From: Zelopaecilomyces penicillatus
Taxonomy: Eukaryota > Ascomycota > Sordariomycetes > Hypocreales > Pseudodiploosporaceae
Assembly: GCA_005765155.1 (NCBI GenBank)
Contig: VCCP01000003.1
Coordinates: 1,550,001 to 1,614,000 of the forward strand
Reading direction: 5' to 3'
Length of the DNA: 64,000 bases
In this document: positions 45,887 through 57,156 of the stretch, piece by piece
How positions within the stretch are numbered: the stretch's first letter is position 1
Layout of the letters: every line of letters starts with the position of its first letter
Position numbers and translations under genes: made by a program
Notes under the pieces: generated by a model
Database searches by the model: none
What the model saw: the letters and a program-made list of their open reading frames with translations, nothing else
Told to the model about the DNA's origin: nothing

Positions 45887-47765
45887 ATGACGAGTTATTC
45901 TACGATTTCGGACGGGAACGCTTCTCGCGCTGGTCCCAGCGACATGACCAGGTAAATCAGGGAGAACCGCCCAGTGGCAGCATCACTTCTTGTGACCCAC
46001 CATGATGCTCCTATAAATGCGAACCGCTTAACTAACATACATCCTTCTTCTTTTAGACCACGAAGGCGCGGCGGCAAAGATGGCGGCCATGGCGGCCAGG
46101 CCTCGACGTTTAGCAGCATTGTCAACTTGCTGAATACAAGTTCGCAACCCTCCCTTGGCTTTCGATTAGCCCAAAATCAGTAACCATACTTGGATGCTAA
46201 CCATACTTGGATGCTAACCCGGTACACTAGTTGTTGGAGCCGGCACACTTGCCATGCCTTCAGTTCTGTCGCATATGGGGATTATGCTTGGGACTCTTCT
46301 CATTATTTGGTCCGGCTTGACCGCCTCATTTGGTCTATATCTCCAGTCAAGATGTGCCCGTTACTTGGATCGAGGTAGCTCGTCATTTTTCGCCCTGTCG
46401 CAAATCACGTACCCTAATGCGTCCGTCATCTTCGACATGGCTATTGCCGTCAAGTGCTTCGGTGTTGGTGTGTCATACATGATCATTATTGGCGACCTTA
46501 TGCCCGGCGTTGTAATGGGGTTCAATCGGCATGCCGACGAGATCCCCTATTTGGTTGACCGGCACTTTTGGATTACGGCTTTTATGCTCCTGGTTATTCC
46601 CTTGAGTTTTCTCAGACGCCTAGACTCTCTCAAGTATACGAGCATTGTGGCCTTGGTTTCAATCGGTTATCTCATCATTTTGGTCATCTACCACTTCGTC
46701 GTCGATCCGCACGCAGATCCCAGTAACATTCGTGTCATCAAGTGGAGCGGAGCAGTTGAAACTCTTAGTGCACTTCCGGTGGTTGTCTTCGCCTACACCT
46801 GCCACCAGAACGTAAATAATTTCTATCCATCTCTCTGACCTTACATATCCGACTGACCTGATTGTGTCTAGATGTTCTCTATTATTAATGAGATAAAGGA
46901 CGGTTCTCCATCCAGTCTATTGGGTGTGATTGGTAGCAGTATCGGATCTGCTGCTTGCATCTACATCCTGGTTGCTATTACAGGCTACATAACATTTGGC
47001 AACGCTATTGTAGGCAATATTGTGTCCATGTGTACGTTGTCTGCTTGTTTTCCCAACCCCTGAGCTTCGCGTTGCTGACCCCGATTAGACCCGACTGGTG
47101 TGGCTTCTACTATTGGCAAAGCTGCCATTGTGATCCTCGTCTTATTTTCCATCCCCCTTCAAATCCACCCTTGTCGAGCGTCGCTCGACGCTGTTCTAAA
47201 ATGGCGGCCAAACAGAAACTCCCAGTCGAATGGCGGATCACCTCTCTTAAATCCGGTCGTACCATCACGAGGCGATCACGGTACTACGGTTCCAATGTCC
47301 GACACACGGTTTGCTCTTCTTACAACCGGCATTCTAACCATGGCATACATCACTGCGCTGTCAGTCAGCAGCCTTGAACGCGTCCTCGCTTTTGTAGGAA
47401 GCACAGGCTCCACGTCCATCAGCTTTATCCTGCCAGGCTTGTTTTATTACAAGATTAGTGACCCTGATAGTATCCACCATCAGCGTCTCTGCAAAGGAGA
47501 CGATGATATGGAAGACTCCGGTAACTCTGAAGAAGACGATATCGGAGCATTAGCTCAGAGCACCGCCAGCATTGGAAGCGCAGCCAGCGCCGGGAACCGC
47601 CAGATGTGGCGATGGCGGAGAAAGGTACGCTTGGATCTAGAGCACATTGACCCTGGCCGGTTGCGAAAGATGGCTCTTGCTCTGGCGATATATGGAATGG
47701 TGGTGATGACGGTATGCCTGGTTATGAACATTTTCTTCACTGTTGCTCGTAAGACTAGTGTGTAA
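45887..47765 (+). CDS. Vacuolar amino-acid transporter, AVT family (AAAP)
   Basis: Five exons: 45887-45951, 46057-46139, 46231-46811, 46872-47031 and 47089-47765, giving 521 residues. Splicing restores the family opening FSSIVNLLNTIVGAGTLAMP across exons 2 and 3. Later blocks are LPVVVFAYTCHQN joined to MFSIINEIKD, and IPLQIHPCRASLDAVLKWRP. About eleven hydrophobic segments are present. The N-terminal tail is short and Gly/Arg-rich, and an acidic cytosolic loop (DDDMEDSGNSEEDD) precedes the last segment. This matches yeast Avt5/6/7-like carriers, which export neutral or acidic amino acids from the vacuole; the direction and substrate here are inferred. Intron 2 carries a 17-bp tandem duplication that includes the likely branch site. 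Confidence 0.92.
46184..46217 (+). repeat. Tandem 17-bp duplication inside AVT intron 2, doubling the branch site
   Basis: Two perfect adjacent copies of CCATACTTGGATGCTAA occupy 46184-46200 and 46201-46217. Each is followed by CC, so each ends in a GCTAAC branch-point word. The acceptor CACTAG ends at 46230. Confidence 0.93.
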
Positions 47766-48396
47766 TGGGCGGTATTTGGATCGCACAAAATCCCCTTCCG
47801 CAGCGATGTTTTTCTTGTTCTTATGAGCATTCAGCAAGCATCATCGTTGTGGGAGTTAACATCTTTCTTTTATTTTTCATCTACCTCAAGGGCATTTACG
47901 GAGTTTCTAGAGCGACCATGGGGGATCGCATCTGGCGTTTTGTACACCAGAGAGGTTGGATATATACATCGTGTATTCTGTTTTCTTTTTTCATGGACAC
48001 TATGGTCATACTTCATAGGTGGCTGCTCAGCCAATATTTCCGGCGTGTGGAATACTATTGCTACTTCTCACATTCAGTTCATTTCAGGCATCGCCAAACA
48101 TTTTCTTGGTATATGCTTTAAATTCACCATCACCCCATTTGCAGGGCGTAGTATACTATTTGTGACAGCTTCGCCACCTGATATTTTGTCTCTTGACTGG
48201 AGTCATATTCGTAGCTCCAAGCCCTAGCATGATTCATACCAACCCAATTGCCAACGCCCCGAAATGCTTGACATACACGTTATTATACAGGTCGCTCATC
48301 CCTCCCTCAGTTGAATTTTCGTCCTCATCCCCCCACCCCCCCTCCCCTTCTCCCATTGACCCATTGGCACAACGAAATGGTGATTCAGAACTTCCT
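47766..48396. other. Convergent 3' spacer between AVT transporter and MRPS16
   Basis: 631 bp hold the two converging 3' UTRs. It is T-rich with no recognisable gene. Confidence 0.5.
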
Positions 48397-48862
48397 CTAT
48401 CGGATCCTAACTTGGTTGACATCCACCTCTCCCTTCTTCTCATCCGTTTTAGGGCCGAAATTCTTCTTGGGCAAGATGCCAGCTAAAGAGAGTAACCTCC
48501 AAGCGGTATCTGTGGGCTGTGCACCGACACCAATCCAGTACTTGGCGCGCTGAGTATCCAGGTTGATGTCCTTGTGCAGCTTGCCGGAGTTGCTGCTGTC
48601 GTAGGGGTCTGGCTTTGGAATTGGGTCATATGTGCCAATGACCTCGAGGGGCCGAGAGTTACGCGCTGTCCTAGTTCGGAGGGTCAGCAGTTTTCGTCCG
48701 ATGGAATGTGGTGGTCACTCTGTGGGTGTTTTTCTGGGATAGGATAGATCGTTGTGTGTGTTGTGCTGTGCTGAGCTGTGCATACCGGGCATGGGCAATG
48801 ACAATGTTGTAGAACGGTGAGTTTCGGCGCCCGAAGCGCGCGAGGCGAATTTTGACGACCAT
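48397..48862 (-). CDS. MRPS16: Mitochondrial small-subunit ribosomal protein bS16m
   Basis: Two exons (48862-48786 and 48670-48397, intron phase 2) encode 116 residues. The N-terminus MVVKIRLARFGRRNSPFYN is the bacterial-type S16 start; the splice gives IVIAHARTARNSRPLEVIGT. The family core continues with DPIPKPDP, LHKDINLDTQRAKYWIGVGA and QPTDTAWRLLSLAGILPKK. The protein binds the small-subunit rRNA in the mitochondrial ribosome; bS16 is needed early in assembly. As usual for S16 there is no cleavable presequence before the first strand. The short charged tail is unconserved. The stop is TAG at 48397-48399. Confidence 0.95.
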
Positions 48863-49297
48863 GGTTGGGACTGTACTAGAGGGGTTGGATGCGAAGTCGA
48901 CGAGCTGGCGATACTATATCTAATGCAACCAAGCGTTCACTCAACCAGGGAGTTGTTGCTATCGCGAGTTTCTTAACCGGATGCATGGTTTTACCGGACC
49001 CGCCAGCGCCAAGACTTGGCCGTTGGAGCTCCTCCAGTTGAGGTACGTACCTTGCTTGGGTTAGCACTCAGCCCAAGACCAATAACTGACATCACACGGT
49101 ACAACTACGATAGCATAATCAGTCGCCTACGACATCATGACTTGAAATCTGAAAACTTTGAGCAATAGTCTCCTTCTTAACTTCAAAGATCTGAAACAAT
49201 CGGAGAAAAAGCCTCATTTGTCGATTTTTATCTCCCCTGCCGACGACGAGAATTCAAGCAATTTACTTTTTAGCAACAATATCCCAAGCTGGCAACC
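48863..49297. other. Divergent promoter region, MRPS16 / NAXE
   Basis: Only 435 bp separate these two head-to-head start codons, the shortest divergent spacer in the window. The right part is A/T-rich and carries the leader of the epimerase gene. No ORF worth naming. Confidence 0.55.
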
Positions 49298-50690
49298 ATG
49301 GCGCTCAAGGCATGTCTCTCACTCTCTCAACCCCCTCTCTACTAATAATTATGAAATGCGTACAAACATCATCAAATAATCTTACTCACTAACCTTTTTG
49401 GGGGATTAGACTCTAGGTGCAAAAGCAGCAGCTGCTCTTGATCAAGAGCTCATGAGTACTTGCGCTTTCTCCATCGACCAACTCATGGAGCTTGCTGGCC
49501 TCTCCGTCTCCCAGGCAGGTGAGAATACTTCTGGGGATACGGCCACTTCTGGCCAGGATCTGACATCACGCTGAGAACGGAATTTGCAATAGTATATCGA
49601 GTACATCCAATGGAAAAAGGCCGCAGGATCTTGGTGGCTTGTGGTCCTGGCAATAATGGCATGTTGCCTGAATTCCTCCTTCCTACCCTTGGGCTGTGGT
49701 GTTCCGTATTCTGACATTTGTCGGCGCAGGAGGTGACGGTCTCGTCGCAGCAAGGCATTTGTTCTTCTATGGATACAAACCGAGCATTTACTATCCCAAG
49801 CGGAGCAAAAACGAGCTATATCAAGTAAGTCGGAGCCTTGTTCGGTCGACGAGTCTCTCTCTTCTCCCCCTCTCGCTGTCTCTCTTTTTTCTTGGGCACT
49901 TGTGGCACTTGGCGTCCGGCGGATTGGTTGGCTGGCAGGCTGTGATTTTCTGCGGACTTCTCGCTACACTCTTCCTCTGTCCAACCTTTTGGTCCTTCTC
50001 ATAATCACCCCAGCATGCCAAATCATATTTCGGATTCCAGCTGTAATACTTTGATGTCATTCTCGCATTCCTGATTCGCAACCCCCCCTCTCCCACCACT
50101 GCCAAACCAAAATGGGAAATTGCTCATTCTTTGCGTAGCGACTAGCCAAACAGCTGGAAGACCTCGATATCCCCTTTGTCGATGATTTCCAAGCCTCACT
50201 CACGTCGACGGATCACATCGTGGATGCAATTTTCGGTTTGGCGCCTCTGTCCCGGCTAGTGTGGCTAAGTTGGTCCATTTTCTTTCTAACAGGTGTCTTA
50301 AAGGGTTTAGCTTTTCTGGCGAAGTCCGTGAGCCATTCCCTGCCGTGATTCGAAGCCTCGAAGAGACAAAGCTGCCGGTAACTTCTGTAGATGCCCCCTC
50401 ATCATGGGACATCGAAGATGGTCCACCCAACTCTGGACTTGGTAGTTCTTTCATGCCTACAACACTTGTCAGCCTTACAGCCCCGAAGCCGCTTGTCAAA
50501 CACTTCAAGGGTCGGCACTTTGTTGGTGGCCGGTACGTACTTTGGTGTTTCGGATATTGTTAACTTGTTCACTGACCCCAAGAGTAGTTTTGTTTCTCCG
50601 TCCATCGCCCACAAGTATGGTTTCGAGGTCCCTCCATATGAAGGTATTGATCAGGTTGTTGAGGTTGCGACCGCTGGCCAGAAGCTTTGA
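49298..50690 (+). CDS. NAXE: NAD(P)H-hydrate epimerase (YjeF_N/NAXE family)
   Basis: Seven exons: 49298-49309, 49410-49518, 49593-49658, 49730-49824, 50139-50235, 50304-50532 and 50588-50690, giving 236 residues. The enzyme interconverts the R and S forms of damaged, hydrated NAD(P)H for repair by the dehydratase. The N-terminal AAAALDQELMS and FSIDQLMELAGLSVSQAV are followed by the substrate-loop signature ACGPGNNGGDGLVAARHLF, restored by splicing exons 3 and 4. Later come DHIVDAIFGFSFSGEVREPF, VTSVDAPSSWDIEDGP, SLTAPKPLVKHFKGRHFVGGRFVSP and HKYGFEVPPYEG. Two introns start with GC instead of GT (49310 and 49659), both GCATGT. Localisation is undecided; family members are cytosolic and/or mitochondrial. 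Length is normal. Confidence 0.95.
49310..49409 (+). other. Intron 1 of NAXE gene, probable GC-AG type
   Basis: The donor is AAG|GCATGT and the acceptor GGATTAG, with a CTAAC branch word at 49389-49393. It joins MALK to TLGAKAAAALDQ, in line with the family. A competing GT-AG model (donor GTCTCT at 49314, acceptor CTCTAG) is also in frame and would give MALKACAKAAAALDQ, so this one is likely but not forced. Confidence 0.65.
49659..49729 (+). other. Intron 3 of NAXE gene, GC-AG type
   Basis: The donor is AATG|GCATGT and the acceptor GGCGCAG, with a CTGAC branch word at 49711-49715. Only this pair yields the conserved GPGNNGGDG signature; using the nearby GT at 49663 with the available acceptor runs into a stop. 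Confidence 0.85.
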
Positions 50691-53600
50691 TGACTAAAAA
50701 AATCAAAGATGAGGGCAAATGCGTGTGGCTGGACTGTCCATCCCTTATTGCTTCCGTCAACATTTTCCTTTTTTCCTTTCTCATCCTAGTTTTCTCCTTT
50801 TCTTTTCGCTTCTTTTGAAAGGACAGAATGCTGGCAGACGTGCCAACTATTACATAACCTGGCAGCCCCCTCTTAAGCTGTTTGGGCAGACGGGACTTGG
50901 ACACTGGCCGTCACGCATGCTCTCGCGAGCAACAGAAGTCCCTCTGGGGCAGACAACGGGGGGCTGAAAGTCGCGGCAGAAAGCAACAAAGACCAAATAT
51001 TCTTTCCCGCAAACTGGGCATTCAGCCGTATGCTCTGTGCACATTTATCGTGAACCAATCTCCTTCAACCACTCCGGAAGGACAGGATGGCAGATGATGT
51101 GGAGGGAAAGGGAGTTCCTTCGTACAGACGACATGGGACGACGCTGCTTCCCTGTGTTCTCCACTAACGGGGGTGCAGAGAGTGTTCCGATGATGTAAAA
51201 CCGTAAAAGCTGAGAGGGCGAGCGGTGGTTTGTGCCAGAAGGCCAGCCTGGATGGAATGAGACTGATGATATATGTGAGGTAGGTTCAGGCTAAGGGTTG
51301 TATTGTCCCCATCCGTCCGGAGAAGGTCAAGCAGGCCAAAAACGGTTGCCACCCGTCGGGATCCTAGCCGGGGGACGAAACTGGAAAGTGGACTGTCGAT
51401 TCGTTGTGTAGCCAAATCGCCCACTCCGTTTGCGGACTAATAGGGGATGTTTCGCGGGCGAACGAAAGGCACACAATTGGCCTGTAGATGGCAGCAAACA
51501 GTTCTTGGGACAGCGAAGACGAGCCATTTTGACAGATAGGTGAAAACTGCGCGCACCACCCGCATTTCGCTTTGCAGGACTGAACAATGTGTGATCCAGG
51601 TCGGATCGGGCACTGCAAAAGAGGCGCCGGAGCAAATGCTCCCTGGCCCTTGCAATAGGCTGGAGCGGCAGGCGGCGCTTACAAAATCGACTCGCAGCCC
51701 CCAGAGCAGTGGTCCGCTTTTCTAGAACACCTTGAACGACGCCTCTTCCACCGTTTGGTCTCTTTTCCCTCTTCTCCCTCCTTGACGATTGTCGATTGGT
51801 TTTTTCCTTCTAGCCTCCTTATTAATCAGGGAGCCATTTTCGTGCGTCTAAGCCATAGGCTAAGGCTAATGGAAATGCTCCGTCTCTCCAATGAGAGGTG
51901 ACCACGGAAGCTCGCTCCGGCTCCCTCCAAAATCAACATTTGGTGTCTCGGTCTATTTTGGCTTGAAGCTTTCCCATACCTACCTACCTCTCATGGGCTC
52001 GAGGTGTACAATGGAACGACAATACAAATGAGAATAAACACCTTGCCTAATCGCTACTAGTCTATCATCAATTGACGGCGGTCGGGCCCTGCCGGTTCTG
52101 CTACCAGGAAAGCTGTTGTCAATGGAAGTGCCGTCCCGGCATATTGTGTGTGATTTCTGCCTTACGCCAAGGTGAGGAAACACACATACCGAGACACCTG
52201 GTATCTAGGCTGGCAAGGCTTCTGATGCAGCTGCAGTCCCGGCCCAGCCTGTCATCAATCAGTCTACAGTATCTGGGAGGAAGCAAGAGAGCGCCTTGCA
52301 GAAAACAAAACTGAACGGCCTCCACCGTAACGCCGTTTCACCCCGTCCGCTATCAAACGCAGAAGAGGGTCCTTCATGATCGGCTCCGGGACCAGCAAAT
52401 GGTGGCCCACTCTGCAACGCCAACCAGCGACCGAGCCCAACAAGACCCCCATGTGGCGCATTACTACCTTAAGTACGAATACCTGCAAAGTAGATTGCGC
52501 GCGCACGATCCGCCCACGGTGGAATTGACTGGTGAGGAGCCACATGTTGAACCTAGGCCATGATTTCCCATGTCGCAACCACTCCATCTGGTAAGCACGT
52601 ACCGCCCGCGCCTTGGCAGGGACTCAACTCGCCCAAAGCACGGAAGTTGAAATTTTGCCTGCCAGGTCAACTGGATTGATTGATGGTCATGTCACACCAA
52701 ATCACATCACCTCGTAAGCGCACTTGTCCAAGGCGAGAGAGCAGGGATGCGCAAGGGAGTTCCCACTCGGCTCGGTCACTTCGGGCACCAAACCTTGGCG
52801 GCGACGGGATGCGGCTCTAGCGATGCCACCAACTTGCAACTATGGCAATTAGGGCGAGAGCAGAAAGTAAGCATGTACAACATACATTTGATGGCCATAT
52901 ATCGTTGGAGCAGTGATGAGCTTCGGGTGCATGCTTTTCCTGACCAGCATCCTTGATGATTACGCTGGCAATTGCAGACATTAGATTTCAAGAAGGTAGC
53001 CCATACCAAAATGGGTATCAAGCCTTCCACAGCGTCGATCAGGCACATGGCATCATACGGCAGGGGAGATGCCCAGGTGACCAAAGCCGAGAAAGCATGA
53101 CGCATGTAGTGGTCATAACATGTTACGTATTGTGGCGAATAATGAGCTTGCGCAAGCACGTTGATGGGATTTTAAGGGAAATCAGATTTCTTGCATTGCG
53201 AAAACTAGCATGGAACATGTGCCAAGCTTACCGTTAAGCTGGACCAGAACAACAAGACCCTGAAAGGACTTGTGGCGCAGGCGCCCAAACCCTGGCAAGG
53301 TGGCAAAGTGCCAGTCCGAGTTAATTCGGTCTCGATTAGGCTATGCAACTGTCCATGTTTGAACCTTGTCTTTGATCGTTTGGAGGCTTCTACACTCGGC
53401 ACTTTGATAATGCATACACTCTGATCGCCAACCATTCCCCGTCATGGATAGCCTGAATACTTGGCTTGGTTATCACTACAACTACTATACAGATCCCTTC
53501 ACTTGCATGATACAAGGAACTGATCATACGAATTTCTGTCTGCCAATTCCAGGCACTCAATGGTACCAAAAGAAGGGCCAGCTGGACAAGTAGATGCTAC

Positions 53601-54852
53601 TATGTGGCCATTGTTCCGGGTTTCATATATTTGGACCGGAAAACAAGGCAGGCACATGCAACGCCATGACCAGTTTGCTGCGATCTCTCCACGACTCTGG
53701 CGGGTTCAGCATCGGGTGGGACGGATCGTGAGCCTTGTTTGGCTACCAATACATGCCCCACCAGACGTTTCGCCATGAACGCCAAAGTCAAACTATGCGT
53801 TGCCACAAGGCATTCTCCAGGTTTCTGTTGAGGGGCATAAGATTGCTTGCTTATTGCTCAATCTGTCCGAGTACAACCCGTGCTTTTGGTTTTTGTCTTC
53901 GCCAGCCAAGTAGGCCACGTAGTAATACAGGTTCCTCTCCATTGCGTATGCTTCCGGCTGACCTCCGAACCGAGACGAAAACGATTAGTACTAACTTGGG
54001 CATTACCAAAGCAATCATTGGTGTATGAATAGTTGGTGGGCGGGATTGTCTCACTGGCACCAATGAAGCGGAGGCCTAGAATTGCAAATCAGCACCGCCA
54101 CGTCAGTGCTCCGGATCGACACAATTGCAGAAGTGGCTTGTGTGTTTTTTTGCCTCCTGCGGAACTGCAAGGTGGCCAATGACAGCCCGTGGCCTCAGAG
54201 TTGTCAGCCCTTTTCCCTTGGCATACTCGCCACACCTTAAACTAGTTTATTCCGGCCTTGGTGATTTGAATACTGATGTTGATGAAAAAAAAAAAAAAAG
54301 ATGAAAAAAGAAAGGCAGAATGCAACAATGACAATACAGTCAAGCGAGGTGTTGGTTCAGGCAGACTTCGCGGAATCCATTCTACGGAAATAAAGCTAAA
54401 AAAACAGGGAAATAAGCAAGCCCCACTTTGGGAATTTCACCTGAACGATGCCGAGGGACAGTTCAACAATTCTCCCCATACACGTAACCAACTAAGCATG
54501 CCTTCCCATTGTCTGCAATCACTTTGGGATTGCTGGAAGAGAAGGCCAATCGCCGAGAGATGCTTCCGGACGGCATGGCAGATCCGTCCCGCTGTCCGGG
54601 CGGTGAAAAGCCCGTTGTCTAGTCTTGTCCGCACTTAGCCGTCCCGGAGGTTATGCTCCTGTGGCGTACGCCTTAGTCCTCACTCCTCCAGGCTCACGCA
54701 TCGAGATACACAATATGTGAGATGAGCAACTTCGATTACGTCGTCGCAATCGCATTCAAAACGCTACCTTGAAATGTGCGACATCTTTTCTCCATGGTGC
54801 ATCTGCTAATCGTCTATATTAAAACTGAAGAGCGACAGCAAGGAAGTTAGGC
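50691..54852. other. Gene-free spacer downstream of NAXE
   Basis: 4.2 kb with no recognisable coding exon, transposon domain or RNA gene on either strand. ORFs of 60-127 codons are scattered over all frames without codon or motif support. The composition is mixed, with no strong AT bias that would indicate repeat-induced mutation of an old transposon. Confidence 0.4.
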
Positions 54853-55530
54853 ATGACTGCTCCAGGCTGCCTTGCATCAGCAGCATTTGCATTTGCACAA
54901 TGCTTGGGAAAGCACATTGACAACAACGCATGCTACATGGAGTTTCTGCTTCCTCGGATATGTCCACATCCGTCGAGGAAGACTTCCTCCTCTCTTCTGA
55001 GTAATTATTACATCATTATGCCCTTAACAACGACAAATTGTCAAGTTACCGGAGCTTTTCGAGCGTACCGAGCCCCTTTGCCCCCTCCAAGCCCCCAGCT
55101 ATGGCCTCAGAAAAGGGGCCATTCCATCAATGTCACCTTAGGCATCGATGTAGTACCCCTGTTGCGTCCGGTCTGCTGGTTTACTCTTCTTCTTGCCGTT
55201 TGGGAAACGGAAGACAAGGCCGCGACGGAAAGGACTACCGTTTCCTCCCTTGAGCCCGGAGCATTTATCATGAAAAGGGAAATCCGACAAATGCTTCTCA
55301 TTAGATCTTGCGTAAGCCATCTTCCCGCTCATTGTGACTTATTGATTCTCCGGCCAGCCGGCCAAGCCATAGATGATCACGCAGCACTAGCTGTCCTCCA
55401 CTTTGATGATATTTCGGCAATGGCGACTGGACTCGTGGGTCTTGGGGGCCCCGTGCTTTGTAGGCATCCTATCTACTTGCAACGTGTTATCTATTCACTT
55501 CTAGTTATATTGTTGGGCTCTTACACCTAG
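54853..55530 (+). CDS. Hypothetical ORF of 225 codons, weakly supported
   Basis: An ATG-started frame of 225 residues is uninterrupted in an otherwise gene-free stretch. The translation shows no known domain. It has a moderately hydrophobic segment (VVPLLRPVCWFTLLLAVW, ~110-127) and a hydrophobic end (VIYSLLVILLGSYT). Codon choice shows no marked third-position preference, unlike the confident genes here. A frame this long is uncommon but not impossible by chance in 64 kb. It could be an orphan gene, a decayed gene, or noise. Confidence 0.2.
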   Translation: MTAPGCLASAAFAFAQCLGKHIDNNACYMEFLLPRICPHPSRKTSSSLLSNYYIIMPLTTTNCQVTGAFRAYRAPLPPPSPQLWPQKRGHSINVTLGIDVVPLLRPVCWFTLLLAVWETEDKAATERTTVSSLEPGAFIMKREIRQMLLIRSCVSHLPAHCDLLILRPAGQAIDDHAALAVLHFDDISAMATGLVGLGGPVLCRHPIYLQRVIYSLLVILLGSYT

Positions 55531-57156
55531 AGTGCGAGCGTTATGCATAGTGACAGCTTGGAGGCTCGGACACAATGCTCCTAGCTAGCTGGACAACATC
55601 TTGGCTGAAATGGCCCCAGAACAGCGTTGCTAGGTGCACGAGTGGTGCCGCTATTATGCTGATATAGCGTTCCCAGACCTAACTGTGCTGAAGAGAGTAG
55701 TTAAGTGCCAAGTAACCCTGGGCTGAGGATTGCGCAAATCAGAAGAGGGCATTCCCTTTTTTTCTGCCCCCTTTATGTGCGGCCCGCCCGCAAGCGAGCG
55801 TCAGCCAAATTGTAGCGCAAAGAGTTGAAGAGAGTAGCCCAAATTCTTACATTGGGGGGTGCTATGGCGCTTTATGCCCCATTGGTTCTTTTGCTCGCCT
55901 CATTACTCGGAGAGGCACCTGTGGTTGATGAATACTTGTGCTTGTTAGCTAAATCAGGGCAAATCTATGGGCGGGAGACAGATGTGCATGTCGTCCAAGG
56001 TGTCTGAGTCATGCCTAGTTGTCAGCTACCAGATATGCAGCGATCAGGGAGCTTTATCCACCTGCTTGTCAGATTCGTTGCATCTCGAGATTATTCATCG
56101 ACGACAGGTTTGTTATTCAGGACATGGAAACATTCGCCAAAAGACTAGACATATAACGAGAATGGCTATATATGTCGCCTATGGTGATAGTTGGAGGAAC
56201 CCAGGTCTCGCTCTACTCACTGTGATAATCCGATTTGAAAGCGTTTATGTTTGCAGTCAAAAATAATGAGCCCGTGCCTGAAATTCCCGAGGATTCGATT
56301 GTGAGTATGTTTCCCTTGAAACGCTAATGTGCAAACCATGACCAGGTCCTTTAATCATCATATAGTATACCGAATGCTCCTGAAAAGAATGCTCATGCAA
56401 ACCTTCACCACATGAAATATTGCTTGTCCTCCACCTCTCACTACTGAGAATATGTAGACCCTCTAGCTGGGCTTTGGATATATTACGACAGCAGTGATTG
56501 GGCATATGGATAAACATTCGCTTTGGCCGGAGCACACGAACTATTCAATACAAGCTATTAATATCGTGAACGATGGTCTTATAATGCTGCGGGCTCAGTA
56601 GGTATACTGCGCTTTGTGCATTCGTCCAGTGAACTTGGGAACAAGTCGCAGGTTTTTATCCGTATATGCCCCCTAAAAGATGAGGCTCATCAATCCATCT
56701 CTAGTCTTTGAACTGTGTCAATATTTGATGATGATGTGGGTTCAAGCATATCTTTTTCACATTGTTCTGGTGTATTTTGAGGATTACAAGGCGTTTCGCG
56801 CACTCTTTCAGATCGTGATACATTGTAGTATGTTCAACGTCTGCATGCCCTTTGTCGATGTTGTTAACTGGCAGTCTATTCAAAGGGTTCGAGCAAACCT
56901 ATTCAATTGTTAATTTTCTATATAATCAAGCTCATAAACACACAACCATGGGTCTTGGTCTCTCAGCATCAGCATTAGCCTTGGCATCAACATCAACATC
57001 AACACCATCACTACCACTCTCAATCAACTCGATCCCAAACCAACCACCACCACCACCACCAAAAACTTCACCCCATCAACCCATTCTTTCACTCTTAAGA
57101 AACAGAAAATAACCAGAACAAGCAACAGGAAAACCCCCAAAAGAAAACCTGACAAA
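55531..57156. other. Spacer and probable leader of the small Cys-rich ORF
   Basis: 1.6 kb without a recognisable gene. Its right end is A/C-rich (about 56930-57150), as expected for a fungal 5' leader, and contains an upstream ORF listed separately. Confidence 0.4.
56948..57112 (+). other. Upstream ORF, 54 codons, in the leader of the Cys-rich ORF
   Basis: It begins CACAACC ATG GG, a good fungal start context, and encodes MGLGLSASALALASTSTSTP followed by a Ser/Pro-rich stretch with six consecutive prolines. It ends 44 nt before the ATG of the 57-residue ORF. The repetitive CAT/CAA and CCA codons suggest low-complexity sequence; it may be a regulatory uORF, not a protein gene. Confidence 0.35.

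Noticed and set aside
50691..54852. Decayed transposon as explanation of the gene-poor stretch
   Set aside because: I found no terminal repeats, no transposase or reverse-transcriptase fragments, and no strong AT bias expected of repeat-induced mutation. This is not excluded without a repeat search.
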